Positions 49,470 to 57,410 of a DNA stretch of 64,000 bases are shown here, piece by piece. Source of the DNA: Prosthecobacter sp. Its GTDB lineage: Bacteria; Verrucomicrobiota; Verrucomicrobiia; Verrucomicrobiales; Verrucomicrobiaceae. Positions within the stretch are counted from its first letter, which is position 1, and every line of letters starts with the position of its first letter. The DNA lies in the NCBI GenBank assembly GCA_021733925.1, contig JAIPJY010000019.1:1-64000 (forward strand), written 5' to 3'. The notes under the pieces are model-generated. The model saw only the letters and a program-made list of their open reading frames with translations, had not been told where the DNA came from and searched no databases. Both the position numbers and the translations under genes were made by a program.

Positions 49470-49866
49470 CTAATACGAACCGAGCACCTGCATTCTGGCA
49501 CAAACTCTCCAAACCCTACCCTGCCCGGCCATGCATGGAGCATGCCCGACACCCGGCGCACAGATCACAACTGACCGTGTGAGGATTCTCCAGACACTTG
49601 GGACAATGAACGCAGAGCATGCAGAACGGACGCTGTGTGCTTGTCACGCCGGAAGCGCAGGGAAGTCTTTTGACAGCACTGTTTGATACAGAACACGCTC
49701 TCGACGAGCGTGCCTGGATGGGTTCCAAAACATCAGTTTTCATGAGTGCGGGGATGAACGAGCACACGCATCGAACGGAACCGAAAAACGCGCTATTGGC
49801 AGACCTGCCAATCCGAGAACTTTTTTCCCCGCGTTGCACATCTCATACTCCTGCGCAGAATCCCTC
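49470..49866. other. Divergent gap with a doubtful Cys-rich ORF
   Basis: This 397-base stretch separates the small membrane protein from the FHA-LuxR gene and should hold both promoters. An open frame on the minus strand (49516-49839) ends with a cysteine-dense segment, CMLCVHCPKC and CDLCAGCRAC, that looks like a zinc ribbon. The next frame also reads a Cys-rich segment (VFCIKQCCQK), so a frameshifted or decayed small gene is possible. Its upstream half shows no recognisable domain. I do not call it a gene. Confidence 0.35.
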
Positions 49867-50748
49867 ATGCCAGTGAATGCCGGGACGAAGGACCAACCAG
49901 CCTTTTTGAAGTGGAGCGGAGGTGTGCACACGCTCGCTGGTCCCTGTTTCATTGGCCGTCGTTCGGACAACGACCTTCCCATCAACAATGTCCAGGCTTC
50001 ACGACGCCACGCGGTGCTGATGCATTTGAACGACGACTGGTGGGTCAATGACCTGGGCAGCCGCAACGGCGTCTTCATCAATGGCCTGCGTCTTAACAGT
50101 GCGCGCCGCCTGCGGAACGGCGATGAAATTCGCATCGCGAATCAACGGCTCATCTTCTGCAATACGACGCAGCCCGCTCCGCACCACAGTTCCATCATGG
50201 GCAAGATCACGGAGCTTGCGCATCAGACCATGAGCGATGCGCCACTCTCTTCGGCTGCATGTGAACTCCTCATCGTCACGGAGCAGGGAGAGATTCTCGA
50301 AGGTGACAAAGCCGCCCACTGGTTCTTTGGCAAATCTTTGGAGCGTGCGCCTGGTGCCCCGCATTATTTTCTGCCGCCAACGGTCCGCCAATGGCTGCAG
50401 CAGCTTGCCGTCGAAAGTGAGAACATCTTTCCTCCGCTGGAAATGGAGCAGGAAGGGCATCGCATCGTGCTCTCACTGGCCCGTTGCAGGGATAACCGGT
50501 ACTATCTGCTGGTCCGCGTGGAATCCTTGCAGGTTTCCATCGAAAGACTGCAGAGCCTCGGCCTCACCGAACGTGAGGCGGAAGTCATGCACTGGGTGTG
50601 CGAGGGGAAGAACAACCCTGAGATCGCGCAAATTCTTGATGTCACGCTGCACACGGTGAACCGGCACAACGAGCACATCTTTAAAAAGCTCGCGGTGGAC
50701 AACCGGCACAAGGCCATCAAGACCGTGAAAGAGCGCCTGGGGGAGTGA
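49867..50748 (+). CDS. FHA-domain LuxR-type transcription regulator
   Basis: A 293-residue fusion. Residues ~12-100 form an FHA domain with the phosphothreonine-binding motifs GRRSDND (30-36), SRRHA (45-49) and NDLGSRNGVFINGL (61-74). A middle region (~125-220) has a PAS-like look: LLIVTEQGEILEGDKAA, then LPPTVRQWL and RYYLLVRVES. The C-terminus is a LuxR/GerE helix-turn-helix: LTEREAEVMHWVCEGKNNPEIAQILDV with the recognition helix TVNRHNEHIFKKL. It probably links Ser/Thr phosphorylation of a partner, or its own dimerisation, to DNA binding. The start is ATG 49867; a TTG at 49834 adds eleven unlikely residues. It is a single gene with no adjacent kinase. Confidence 0.88.
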   Translation: MPVNAGTKDQPAFLKWSGGVHTLAGPCFIGRRSDNDLPINNVQASRRHAVLMHLNDDWWVNDLGSRNGVFINGLRLNSARRLRNGDEIRIANQRLIFCNTTQPAPHHSSIMGKITELAHQTMSDAPLSSAACELLIVTEQGEILEGDKAAHWFFGKSLERAPGAPHYFLPPTVRQWLQQLAVESENIFPPLEMEQEGHRIVLSLARCRDNRYYLLVRVESLQVSIERLQSLGLTEREAEVMHWVCEGKNNPEIAQILDVTLHTVNRHNEHIFKKLAVDNRHKAIKTVKERLGE

Positions 50749-50749
50749 A

Positions 50750-50767
50750 ACGAATCCGTTGATTCGT
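50750..50767. terminator. Hairpin between convergent genes
   Basis: ACGAATC-CGTT-GATTCGT sits directly after the FHA-LuxR stop codon and before the convergent DUF1080 stop. The stem is 7 bp with a four-base loop. No strong T-run follows on either strand, so termination is plausible but not sure. Confidence 0.4.
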
Positions 50768-50795
50768 CTCACACCCATGAACGCGAGCTAGCGTG

Positions 50796-51773
50796 TTACT
50801 TCACCACCGGGGTCAGGACCATGTTGCGGTAGTCGACGTTGGTGTGGTCGCCTTGCAGGTAGATCGGGCCGGGCTTGAATTCGTCGCTGCTCATGGCGCC
50901 GCCGGTGCAGCCGAGCACGGGGGCGTTGTCGATGATGGTCTTGCCATTGAGGATCACGGTGATGTGGCGATCCACCAGGGTGATGTCGAGGGTCTGCCAT
51001 TCGCCAATCGCTTTCTCGGCGGCGACGCTGGGGGTGATGCGGCTGTAGAGCGCGCCCATGTGGTGGGAGTCGAGGGGCTGGCCGAAGCTTTCCATGACCT
51101 GCACTTCATAGATGCCACGGAGGTAGATGCCGCTGTTGCTGCCTTCCTGAGTACGCACTTCGGTTTTCAGGTTGAAGTCTACGAATTCAGCCTCCGTGCG
51201 CAGATTGCCAAAGTGCTTGTCCTTGGCCTTCACCACGCGGTTTTCCAGCACGCCATCGACGACGCTCCAGCCGTTGTCCGCGCCTTCCTTCAGCAAGCGC
51301 CAGCCGGTGAGGTCCTTGCCGTTCAAGAGCTGAATGGGATCGCCGAACTTCACTTTTGCGAGATCGGGTGCTGGAGGCACATCAGCGATGCGTTTGCCGG
51401 CGAACTCCTGGGGCTGGCCCATGTCCTTGCCTGCTGCATTTTTCTTGGAGGCGGTGAGCTTCAAAAATTCGCCTTCGGTTTTCGCGGTGATTGTTTCGAT
51501 GGTGGCCAGTTTGCCTTCCTTGTTCTTCTGCTCGCGAGTCACGATCAGGGTGTCGCCATCGAGCTTGGTGCTGGTGGTTGGCACCACGCTGCCGCCGCCC
51601 CAGAGGACGCTGGAGCTGAGAGCACCGTCTTTGGACTCCACGCCCAGCCAACCTGCGCCACCGCCAGGAATGGTGAGCGCCCAGCGGCCGATGAAAGGAT
51701 TGTCAGCAGCATTCAGAAGAGTGCCGAGACTGAACACGGCGGCGATGGTGAGGGGGCGAATGGAGGGGAACAT
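50796..51773 (-). CDS. Secreted DUF1080 (3-keto-disaccharide hydrolase-like) protein
   Basis: A 325-residue exported protein. The start at 51773 gives the signal peptide MFPSIRPLTIAAVFSLGTLLNAA; the ORF itself opens eleven codons earlier. Residues ~25-105 form a small beta domain that scores material of the type FIGRWALTIPGGGAGWLGV. From about residue 140 the DUF1080 / 3-keto-disaccharide hydrolase domain begins: LLNGKDLTGWRL, WSVVDGVLEN, FNLKTEVRTQEGSNSGIYLRG, YEVQVMES, GEWQTLDITLVD and HITVILNGKTI. This fold is concanavalin-like and acts on or binds glycosides. The two-part architecture is common in Verrucomicrobiota and Planctomycetota. Upstream lies a REP-like doublet. Confidence 0.88.
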   Translation of the reverse strand: MFPSIRPLTIAAVFSLGTLLNAADNPFIGRWALTIPGGGAGWLGVESKDGALSSSVLWGGGSVVPTTSTKLDGDTLIVTREQKNKEGKLATIETITAKTEGEFLKLTASKKNAAGKDMGQPQEFAGKRIADVPPAPDLAKVKFGDPIQLLNGKDLTGWRLLKEGADNGWSVVDGVLENRVVKAKDKHFGNLRTEAEFVDFNLKTEVRTQEGSNSGIYLRGIYEVQVMESFGQPLDSHHMGALYSRITPSVAAEKAIGEWQTLDITLVDRHITVILNGKTIIDNAPVLGCTGGAMSSDEFKPGPIYLQGDHTNVDYRNMVLTPVVK

Positions 51774-51853
51774 GGAGTGGTGGAGTGCTGCATCCTTCTT
51801 CGCCAAAGCTGGGAAGGACAGGGTGATGGAGAATTGGAGGGAGGGGAAGACGC

Positions 51854-51881
51854 CGGACGGGCTGAAGCCCGAACTACGTAC
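51854..51881 (-). repeat. REP-like palindrome, family B copy 3
   Basis: CGGGCT-GA-AGCCCG (51858-51871) is followed by AACTACGTAC, as in the copy at 40731. It sits about 85 bases upstream of the DUF1080 start and 62 bases from a family A copy in the same orientation. Confidence 0.7.
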
Positions 51882-51933
51882 GGGGAGGTTTGGTGACTTG
51901 AAGATGCGGTGTGGGTTTGCGGGGCTTTCCGGA

Positions 51934-51953
51934 CCGGCTAAAGCCGGGACTAC
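51934..51953 (-). repeat. REP-like palindrome, family A copy 3
   Basis: CCGGCT-AA-AGCCGG (51934-51947) is followed by GACTACAATAC. It lies about 25 bases beyond the stop codon of the hydrolase gene at 51979 (minus strand), so it may act as a 3' mRNA hairpin for it. Confidence 0.7.
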
Positions 51954-51978
51954 AATACTAAGAGGCTGTGGGTGGGGA

Positions 51979-52992
51979 TTAACGGGGTTTCTTTTGCTGA
52001 TCCTTCACGCAGTCTGAATCGGCAGGGGTTGGCGAGCCGGTTTGATCGACCGGATGATTGAACAGATACTGCCAGACGGCTTCGTGGATGTATTTGCCAT
52101 CCTTGTCCTTCACCGCCGCACCACCGGGCATCACCGAGCTATGCGCACGTTTGTCGTCGCCTTTCACATCGGCATTGGTGATGAGGCGGCGGGTGTTTTG
52201 AAAGGGTGGTGCGCTGATATCGACGTCCACAATGGGGCCGAATTGATTCAAGCCCATCATCTCCCAGGAGCGGCAGTAGTGATCGCCGGACCAGCCGCCA
52301 TCAAGGACATGACTGAAACCAAAGATGCGATTCCCCGGCGTGGCGGAGGGCAGCGACTGCCAGCTTTCGTAGTTGTCGCGCGGGCCGCAAAAGCAGACCA
52401 CGCGATCCACCTTCTGATGCTTCGCGAAGCGGGCGGAAGTCGTGGCGCCGTGCGAGGCACCCGAGACGATCACCTTGTCCCAGCGCAGGCCTTTGCCGTC
52501 TTCAGTGATGAACTGGCCCCACTTGCCCTCGGGATGCTCCTTGGCGAGCCATTGGACGAACTGAAACGAGCGCTCCATCATGCCGTCCGGCTGCGGAATG
52601 CTGACGAGGTCGCTGTGATCTTCACCGGTCGAGGCTTCGAGGCGGATGTCGCCGAGAGTTTTGCCATCATTAAGCCGGGCCGGAGGGATGAGACCGAACC
52701 ATTTGTTAGCGTAGTGCGGCTGGATGGCGTGCAGGCCGTAGCTGTTGAGGCGCTCGAACAAGGGTGCGCTGTAGCCCATGAGCCAGATCACCAGCTTGCC
52801 CTGGGACTTCACGCTTGGATCGACGCTCGCGTTTTGAAGGTCCTGCGGCTTGCCCTTCTTGTCGGTGAAGACGAAGTCGATTTCCGGATGCTCCTTGGCA
52901 CGCGGGTCGATTTCGCTGGCGCGTTTTGAGATGGTGGGTGCGGCATTGAGACCGACGGACAAGGCCAGCAGGCAGGTGAGGAGGTGTTTCAT
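51979..52992 (-). CDS. Secreted alpha/beta-hydrolase-like protein
   Basis: A 337-residue exported protein; ATG 52992 gives MKHLLTCLLALSVGLNAA as signal peptide. The nucleophile elbow reads VIVSGASHGATTS, a Gly-x-Ser-x-Gly type site with the predicted catalytic serine in GASHG. FCGPRDNYESWQSL follows where an acid residue is expected, and RAHSSVM near residue 290 offers a histidine. The N-terminal half contains LVIWLMGYSAPLFERLNSYGL, a strand-helix start typical of this fold. Esterase or lipase-like activity is inferred, with no substrate. The basic, glutamine-rich tail (DCVKDQQKKPR) is unusual. It stands alone between the repeat doublet and the less GC-rich ORF. Confidence 0.75.
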   Translation of the reverse strand: MKHLLTCLLALSVGLNAAPTISKRASEIDPRAKEHPEIDFVFTDKKGKPQDLQNASVDPSVKSQGKLVIWLMGYSAPLFERLNSYGLHAIQPHYANKWFGLIPPARLNDGKTLGDIRLEASTGEDHSDLVSIPQPDGMMERSFQFVQWLAKEHPEGKWGQFITEDGKGLRWDKVIVSGASHGATTSARFAKHQKVDRVVCFCGPRDNYESWQSLPSATPGNRIFGFSHVLDGGWSGDHYCRSWEMMGLNQFGPIVDVDISAPPFQNTRRLITNADVKGDDKRAHSSVMPGGAAVKDKDGKYIHEAVWQYLFNHPVDQTGSPTPADSDCVKDQQKKPR

Positions 52993-53038
52993 AAAAATAA
53001 AAACGTGAATGCGATTTTGCGGCATCTGATGGTTTACA

Positions 53039-53659
53039 TCAATGTATTCGCTCTACCCATGGGCTGCGAAACATATATGGATTATCCAAAACCAGCGGGT
53101 CGGCATCTGTTTCGATTATCCTTCGAATCCAGTCATCAAATTCTTCGCAATCGACCGGCCGCCAAAGATCATCGCTGTCCTGAAGTTCCGCAGTCGTTTC
53201 ATCACCGCAGTGGACCATGCGCCATCTCCCATCGGACATAAATTTTCGCAATCCGAAACTGGCTGAGAATCCGGGTATTTCAACCAACCGCAATAATGTG
53301 ACCGAATCTGGCACCGGGCATCCAGCAATCTTTTCCGCTGCACGGATTTCATTTTCAACATTAACCAAGGTTAGTGGGCTGTAAATTCGCACTGGGTAAC
53401 GCAGCAGCAACAGGCACTCTGCGATCTGAGCGTAAAAATCTTGCAAACAAAGCGGCAAATCCGCATTCACAAAACGCTCCAGTTCAACCACATCAGCCTT
53501 GCCCACCACAACTGCATGCTTTGCATTGAGCATCCATTTCACCTGCCCGTCTTTTTCCATGATTTCGGAGTCACGGGTCAAACTTTCGCTGAAATCCTGT
53601 CCAGGATATATCCTGCCGTATTCGCTTGTGATTCTCTGCGTCACAGTTTCGTAGCGCAT
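53039..53659 (-). CDS. Hypothetical protein, possibly SMI1/KNR4 (SUKH)-like
   Basis: A 206-residue cytoplasmic protein starting MRYETVTQRI (a longer start at 53722 exists but reads poorly). The central segment, VELERFVNADLPLCLQDFYA followed by VRIYSPLTLVNVENEI, resembles the core of SUKH (SMI1/KNR4) domains, which act as immunity proteins to polymorphic toxins in many bacteria. This is a weak, pattern-level similarity. The late part is acidic and aromatic (DDLWRPVDCEEFDDWI). The DNA is visibly less GC-rich than all neighbouring genes and uses A/T-ending codons more, which suggests recent transfer. No toxin gene is next to it, so an orphan immunity gene is only a possibility. Confidence 0.6.
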   Translation of the reverse strand: MRYETVTQRITSEYGRIYPGQDFSESLTRDSEIMEKDGQVKWMLNAKHAVVVGKADVVELERFVNADLPLCLQDFYAQIAECLLLLRYPVRIYSPLTLVNVENEIRAAEKIAGCPVPDSVTLLRLVEIPGFSASFGLRKFMSDGRWRMVHCGDETTAELQDSDDLWRPVDCEEFDDWIRRIIETDADPLVLDNPYMFRSPWVERIH

Positions 53660-53767
53660 GGACACGGTGGAGTATTTTCTGAGCTCTGAGCACCTAGACA
53701 ATATACAGGAAGCCGCGCTCATTGAAGATGTCTATTTAGATTCCTATCTCGATTCTCTGAAATTCCC

Positions 53768-54601
53768 TCACGACTCAAACCGCAGCCCCGCCGAATACGA
53801 CCCCACGCTGCGGAGCGTCGCGCCATCGGCACGGGTTTGATTGAGGGCTTTCTGCACGCGGGGATCAGCGGTGGAGCCTTCGATCTCGATGTAGAAGCGG
53901 TATTTGTTGGGCTGGCCGCGGATCGGGCGAGATTCGAGACGCTTCATGTTGATGTCGTTCTCGCTCAGCGGCGTGAGAAAACGACAGAGGCTGCCGGAGC
54001 GGTCGGGCAGTTCGACGACGAGCGCGGTGCGGTTGTGTTCGAGCGCCGGTGTGTTTGCCGCGTGCCCGATGAGATAGAACTGCGTGATGTTTGGCACCTC
54101 GCCTGCAATCGGGAAATGCAGCACCTGCAGGCCATGCAGTTCGGCGTTTTGACGCGGACCGATTGCGGCGGCTCCGGGTGTGGCGACGGCTTTTTCGGCG
54201 GCTTTCGCCGTGCTCGGCTCCACCACACGCTTCACGTCGGGGTAATGGGCTTTGAGCCAGTCATCGCCATGATAGAAGGGCATCGCATGGGAATGGATGG
54301 AGGTGATGGACTCCCCTGCCCTGCCGAGGAGGGCGAGTTTCACATCCAGCGTGAGTTCTTCGATGATGTAGAGCGTGCTGCGTGTGTCCACGAGGCGGTC
54401 CACGGTGTCGATGATGAAGCCTCCGGAGGAATTTTCGATGGGCACGATGCCGAGTGCGGTCGGATTCGTGACGAGGAAATCAAACACATCGCCCACGTTG
54501 TCGCGGAGACTGACCGCGACGCCGGGGAAACGCATCTGCGTGATGAGATGCGAAAAACTGCCCTCGGGGCCGAGGCAGGCGATGGTTGGCGGTGGAGTCA
54601 T
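53768..54601 (-). CDS. pheA: Prephenate dehydratase with ACT domain (divergent)
   Basis: A 277-residue monofunctional protein with a prephenate dehydratase domain (residues 1-185) and an ACT regulatory domain (about 193-277), without chorismate mutase. It converts prephenate to phenylpyruvate for phenylalanine synthesis. Conserved marks are LGPEGSFS, GIVPIENSSGG, EPSTAKAAEKAV and GAAAIGP. The ACT domain retains the phenylalanine-binding elements DRSGSL and LESRPIRG. Two usually invariant spots differ: the active-site TRF motif reads TQF (PNITQFYLIG) and the SHPQ segment reads SHAM. The enzyme may still be active, but a variant prephenate-using reaction cannot be ruled out. It is divergent from pbpC. 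Confidence 0.88.
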   Translation of the reverse strand: MTPPPTIACLGPEGSFSHLITQMRFPGVAVSLRDNVGDVFDFLVTNPTALGIVPIENSSGGFIIDTVDRLVDTRSTLYIIEELTLDVKLALLGRAGESITSIHSHAMPFYHGDDWLKAHYPDVKRVVEPSTAKAAEKAVATPGAAAIGPRQNAELHGLQVLHFPIAGEVPNITQFYLIGHAANTPALEHNRTALVVELPDRSGSLCRFLTPLSENDINMKRLESRPIRGQPNKYRFYIEIEGSTADPRVQKALNQTRADGATLRSVGSYSAGLRFES

Positions 54602-54773
54602 GCGGGCGGTGCATGCTGCGGTGGAGGATGCGCATGGTCAAGCTGAGTCGTGCTTATCCAAACGACCCAGGCGGTGTTTGCATGCCTTGGGCGTGAGTTT
54701 GGGTGAAGCAGGGAGCGGTGAAAGCGGGGTGCGGACTGCGGGAAGGCATGGGGCATGACGTGAGCGCTGGGCT

Positions 54774-54801
54774 CATCTCGCGGAGCGAGATGGCTACTTT
54801 A
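54774..54801 (-). repeat. REP-like palindrome, family C copy 2
   Basis: CATCTCGC-GGA-GCGAGATG (54774-54792) plus GCTACTTTA is identical to the copy at 37180, and upstream GCGCTGGGCT matches GCGCTGAGCT there. It lies in the divergent pheA/pbpC promoter gap, only about 30 bases before the pbpC start. Confidence 0.75.
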
Positions 54802-54830
54802 TTTCAGCGCGACCTCGCGTTGATTGGCGC

Positions 54831-57086
54831 ATGCGCCGCCGCTGGAAAACCATTCTCATCACCCTGCTTGTGCTGGCGGCAGGCGGCTGGTGGGGGGTGC
54901 CGTGGATGATGCCTTTGCCGGAGGCTCTTTTGCAGCCGCCGCCATCCTCCACGCTTTATCTTGCCCGCGATGGCACGCCGCTGCGGCATCTGCTGAATGA
55001 GGATGGCACGCGCTCTGCACCGCCGGTGTCCTATGCGGAGATTCCGCCGACTCTGGTGCATGCGCTGCTGGCTGCGGAGGACAAACGCTTCTTCTCGCAT
55101 GGGGGCATTGATTTGATCGCCGTGGTGCGTGCGGGATGGGGCAATGCTCGCAGCGGACACATCATTTCCGGTGCTTCGACGATTCATCAGCAGCTTATCA
55201 AGAACACCACGCCGCAAGCGGGCAGGCGCACGCTTTGGGTCAAGATCGTTGAGGCGCTGAGGGCACGACGGCTGGCGATGTCCTGGAGCCGCGAAGAGGT
55301 GCTGGCGGCGTATGTGAACCGGGTTTCTTTTGGCAATCTCATGACGGGGATCGCGACTGCGGCATCGGGCTACTTTCACAAGCCGCTGGGTGACCTCACG
55401 CCTGCGGAGTGTGCGCTGCTGGCGGCGCTGCCGCAGTCTCCGGCGCGGCTGAATCCATTTCGTCATCTGGTGGGAGTGCTGCCACGGCAGCGGCGCATTC
55501 TGAACAAGATGCATGAACTGCGCTGGCTGGATGATGAGCAGCTTCGTGTGGCCTTGGACCAGAAGATCGTGCTGCAGCGTTTCAGCGGCGGGTTTGAAGC
55601 GCCGCATGCGGTGGAGATGCTGCGTGGGGCAGAGCACGGCGGCACGATCCGCACCACGCTGAATGCCACACTGCAGCAGCAGGTTGAGACGATTGTCTCG
55701 CAGCGATTGGAAGCGCTGAAAGGCCGCCATGTGGCGCATGCAGCGGTGGTGGTGATTGAGAATGCGACGGGGGCTGTGCTGGCGCTGGCGGGTTCGCGCG
55801 ATTTTTTTGCGCAGGATGGCGGGCAGCTCAATGGGGCCTGGGCGTCGCATTCGCCGGGGTCGGCGATGAAGCCGTTTACGTATCTGCTCGCCTTTGAGCG
55901 TGGGGCCACGCCAGCGAGTCTTGTTGCGGATCTGCCGATTGAGTTTGCGACGACTTCAGGGACTTATCGGCCGGAGAATTTTTCTCTGCGGAGCTATGGG
56001 CCGATGACGTATCGCTATGCTTTGGGTAATTCGCTCAACATCTCTGCGGTGCGTGTGCTGGATTCCATTGGTGGAGCCGAGACGCTGCTGCCAAAGCTGC
56101 GGGATCTCGGCATGAACACGCTGACTGAAGACGCTGCGCACTACGGACTCGGATTGACCATTGGCAACGCCTCGGTGCGTCTCATTGAACTTGCGAACGC
56201 CTATGCGTGCCTCGCACGGCTGGGCCAGTTCAAGCCGTGGACGCTGTTGCAGGATGATCGTGCTGCAGGGGAACGACGGCTTCTGGGAGAGAATGAGAGC
56301 TGGCTGATCGCTGATATTCTGAGTGACAATCAGGCGCGTGAGATGGCGTTTGGGAGCTGGTCGGTGCTGCGGCTGCCGTTTAAGTGTGCGGTCAAGACGG
56401 GCACCAGCTCCACCTTTCGCGACAACTGGACGCTGGGCTACACGCCTGAGTTTACCGTCGGCGTCTGGGTGGGGAATTTCGACAACACACCGATGCAGGA
56501 TGTCAGCGGAGTCACGGGCGCAGGTCCGATCTTCCGTGATGTGATGCTGCACCTGCATGAGAAACATCCTGCCACCTGGTTTGCGACGCCCAAGGACATC
56601 ACGCGTGCACGCATTGATCCGCGCACTGGTAAGCGTCTCACGCCGCAGACACCGCCTGCGCGGGTGAGCCGTGAGGAGTTTTTCATTGGCGGCAAGCTGC
56701 CGTCTGTGGCGCAGGCGGGTGATTATGATGGACGTGGCCGGGCGATTTTGCCGCGTGAGTATGCTGGCTGGATTGCGAGTGGTGCCAACTGGCTCGGTGA
56801 TTTGGTCACGACTGCGGAGACCGAGGACAGACCGGTGCTGCGCATCACGAATCCGATTCCTGGGACGGTGGTCATACTTGATCCCGACATTCGCAACCAT
56901 GGCAGCCAGCTGTTGCTGCAGGCTGCGGGGTCCAGTCAGGCGCGGTGGAGTTGCAAGACGCTTGAGCTCAGCACGGAGGGTGTGCATACGTTTGCGATTC
57001 TCAAACCGGGGAGGCATGAGATTGAGGTGAGGGATGAGGCGAGCGGCCTTAGTGCGCGAACATTTGTAATTGTGCAGGAGGAGTAG
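54831..57086 (+). CDS. pbpC: Penicillin-binding protein 1C
   Basis: A 751-residue bifunctional peptidoglycan synthase anchored by one N-terminal membrane helix (residues 7-25). The glycosyltransferase domain (about 60-220) has the catalytic Glu83 in AAEDKRFFSHGG and GASTIHQQLIKN. The transpeptidase domain (about 300-560) has Ser344 in SAMKPFTYLL, SLN at 401-403 and KTGTSS with Lys522. The C-terminal ~95 residues form the BiPBP_C domain typical of PBP1C, starting near IPGTVVILDPDI. Together these make the PBP1C assignment firm, though PBP1C proteins often have weak transpeptidase activity. The ATG at 54831 has no Shine-Dalgarno sequence; a family C hairpin lies directly upstream. Confidence 0.95.
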   Translation: MRRRWKTILITLLVLAAGGWWGVPWMMPLPEALLQPPPSSTLYLARDGTPLRHLLNEDGTRSAPPVSYAEIPPTLVHALLAAEDKRFFSHGGIDLIAVVRAGWGNARSGHIISGASTIHQQLIKNTTPQAGRRTLWVKIVEALRARRLAMSWSREEVLAAYVNRVSFGNLMTGIATAASGYFHKPLGDLTPAECALLAALPQSPARLNPFRHLVGVLPRQRRILNKMHELRWLDDEQLRVALDQKIVLQRFSGGFEAPHAVEMLRGAEHGGTIRTTLNATLQQQVETIVSQRLEALKGRHVAHAAVVVIENATGAVLALAGSRDFFAQDGGQLNGAWASHSPGSAMKPFTYLLAFERGATPASLVADLPIEFATTSGTYRPENFSLRSYGPMTYRYALGNSLNISAVRVLDSIGGAETLLPKLRDLGMNTLTEDAAHYGLGLTIGNASVRLIELANAYACLARLGQFKPWTLLQDDRAAGERRLLGENESWLIADILSDNQAREMAFGSWSVLRLPFKCAVKTGTSSTFRDNWTLGYTPEFTVGVWVGNFDNTPMQDVSGVTGAGPIFRDVMLHLHEKHPATWFATPKDITRARIDPRTGKRLTPQTPPARVSREEFFIGGKLPSVAQAGDYDGRGRAILPREYAGWIASGANWLGDLVTTAETEDRPVLRITNPIPGTVVILDPDIRNHGSQLLLQAAGSSQARWSCKTLELSTEGVHTFAILKPGRHEIEVRDEASGLSARTFVIVQEE

Positions 57087-57410
57087 GTTCGCGTGTCCTG
57101 CGTGCAGCGCTGGCATACCTACGGCATGCGACCTTGAGCGGGTGGCAGGGTGAGTGAGCGTGGTCCAGGGGTGGCGCTCGTGCCTCGCTTACCCCTGGCT
57201 ACCGGCTGTGATCCCTCCGGGATCGTGACAAAATCCGGATGCGCATGACGTTTTTCGAAATGGTGTCGGCAAAAGCGGAGCGACTGCTGCTTGCGGAGTA
57301 CTGCCTTCTTCACCAAGGCTACGAAGGCCAGGACGGAATAAATTCCGCGCTCCTTGGACGCTGCGCTCTTCACCGCGCGCCATGCAGCATGCACGTGCGC
57401 ATCAGGTTTA
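57087..57410. other. Intergenic gap between convergent pbpC and CehA/McbA genes
   Basis: No supported gene in these 324 bases. The left half holds the composite palindrome listed at 57165. The right half contains imperfect inverted segments (for example AAGGCTACGAAGGCC and GGACGGAATAAATTCCG) that look like decayed repeats. The gap separates two 3' ends, so these hairpins may serve as transcript ends. Confidence 0.5.
57165..57224 (-). repeat. Composite REP-like palindrome
   Basis: Arms CCAGGGGT (57165-57172) and ACCCCTGG (57191-57198) are followed by CTACC, so a GTAG head precedes the stem on the minus strand. A second short palindrome, GATCCC-TCC-GGGATC, follows at 57210-57224. This belongs to the same general class as families A-D but has a longer loop and is the only copy in the window. 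Confidence 0.55.

Noticed and set aside
55956-57116. 386-residue frame antisense to pbpC, and a 369-residue frame antisense to pfkA (61005-62114)
   Set aside because: Both overlap genes with complete active sites and show no motifs of their own.
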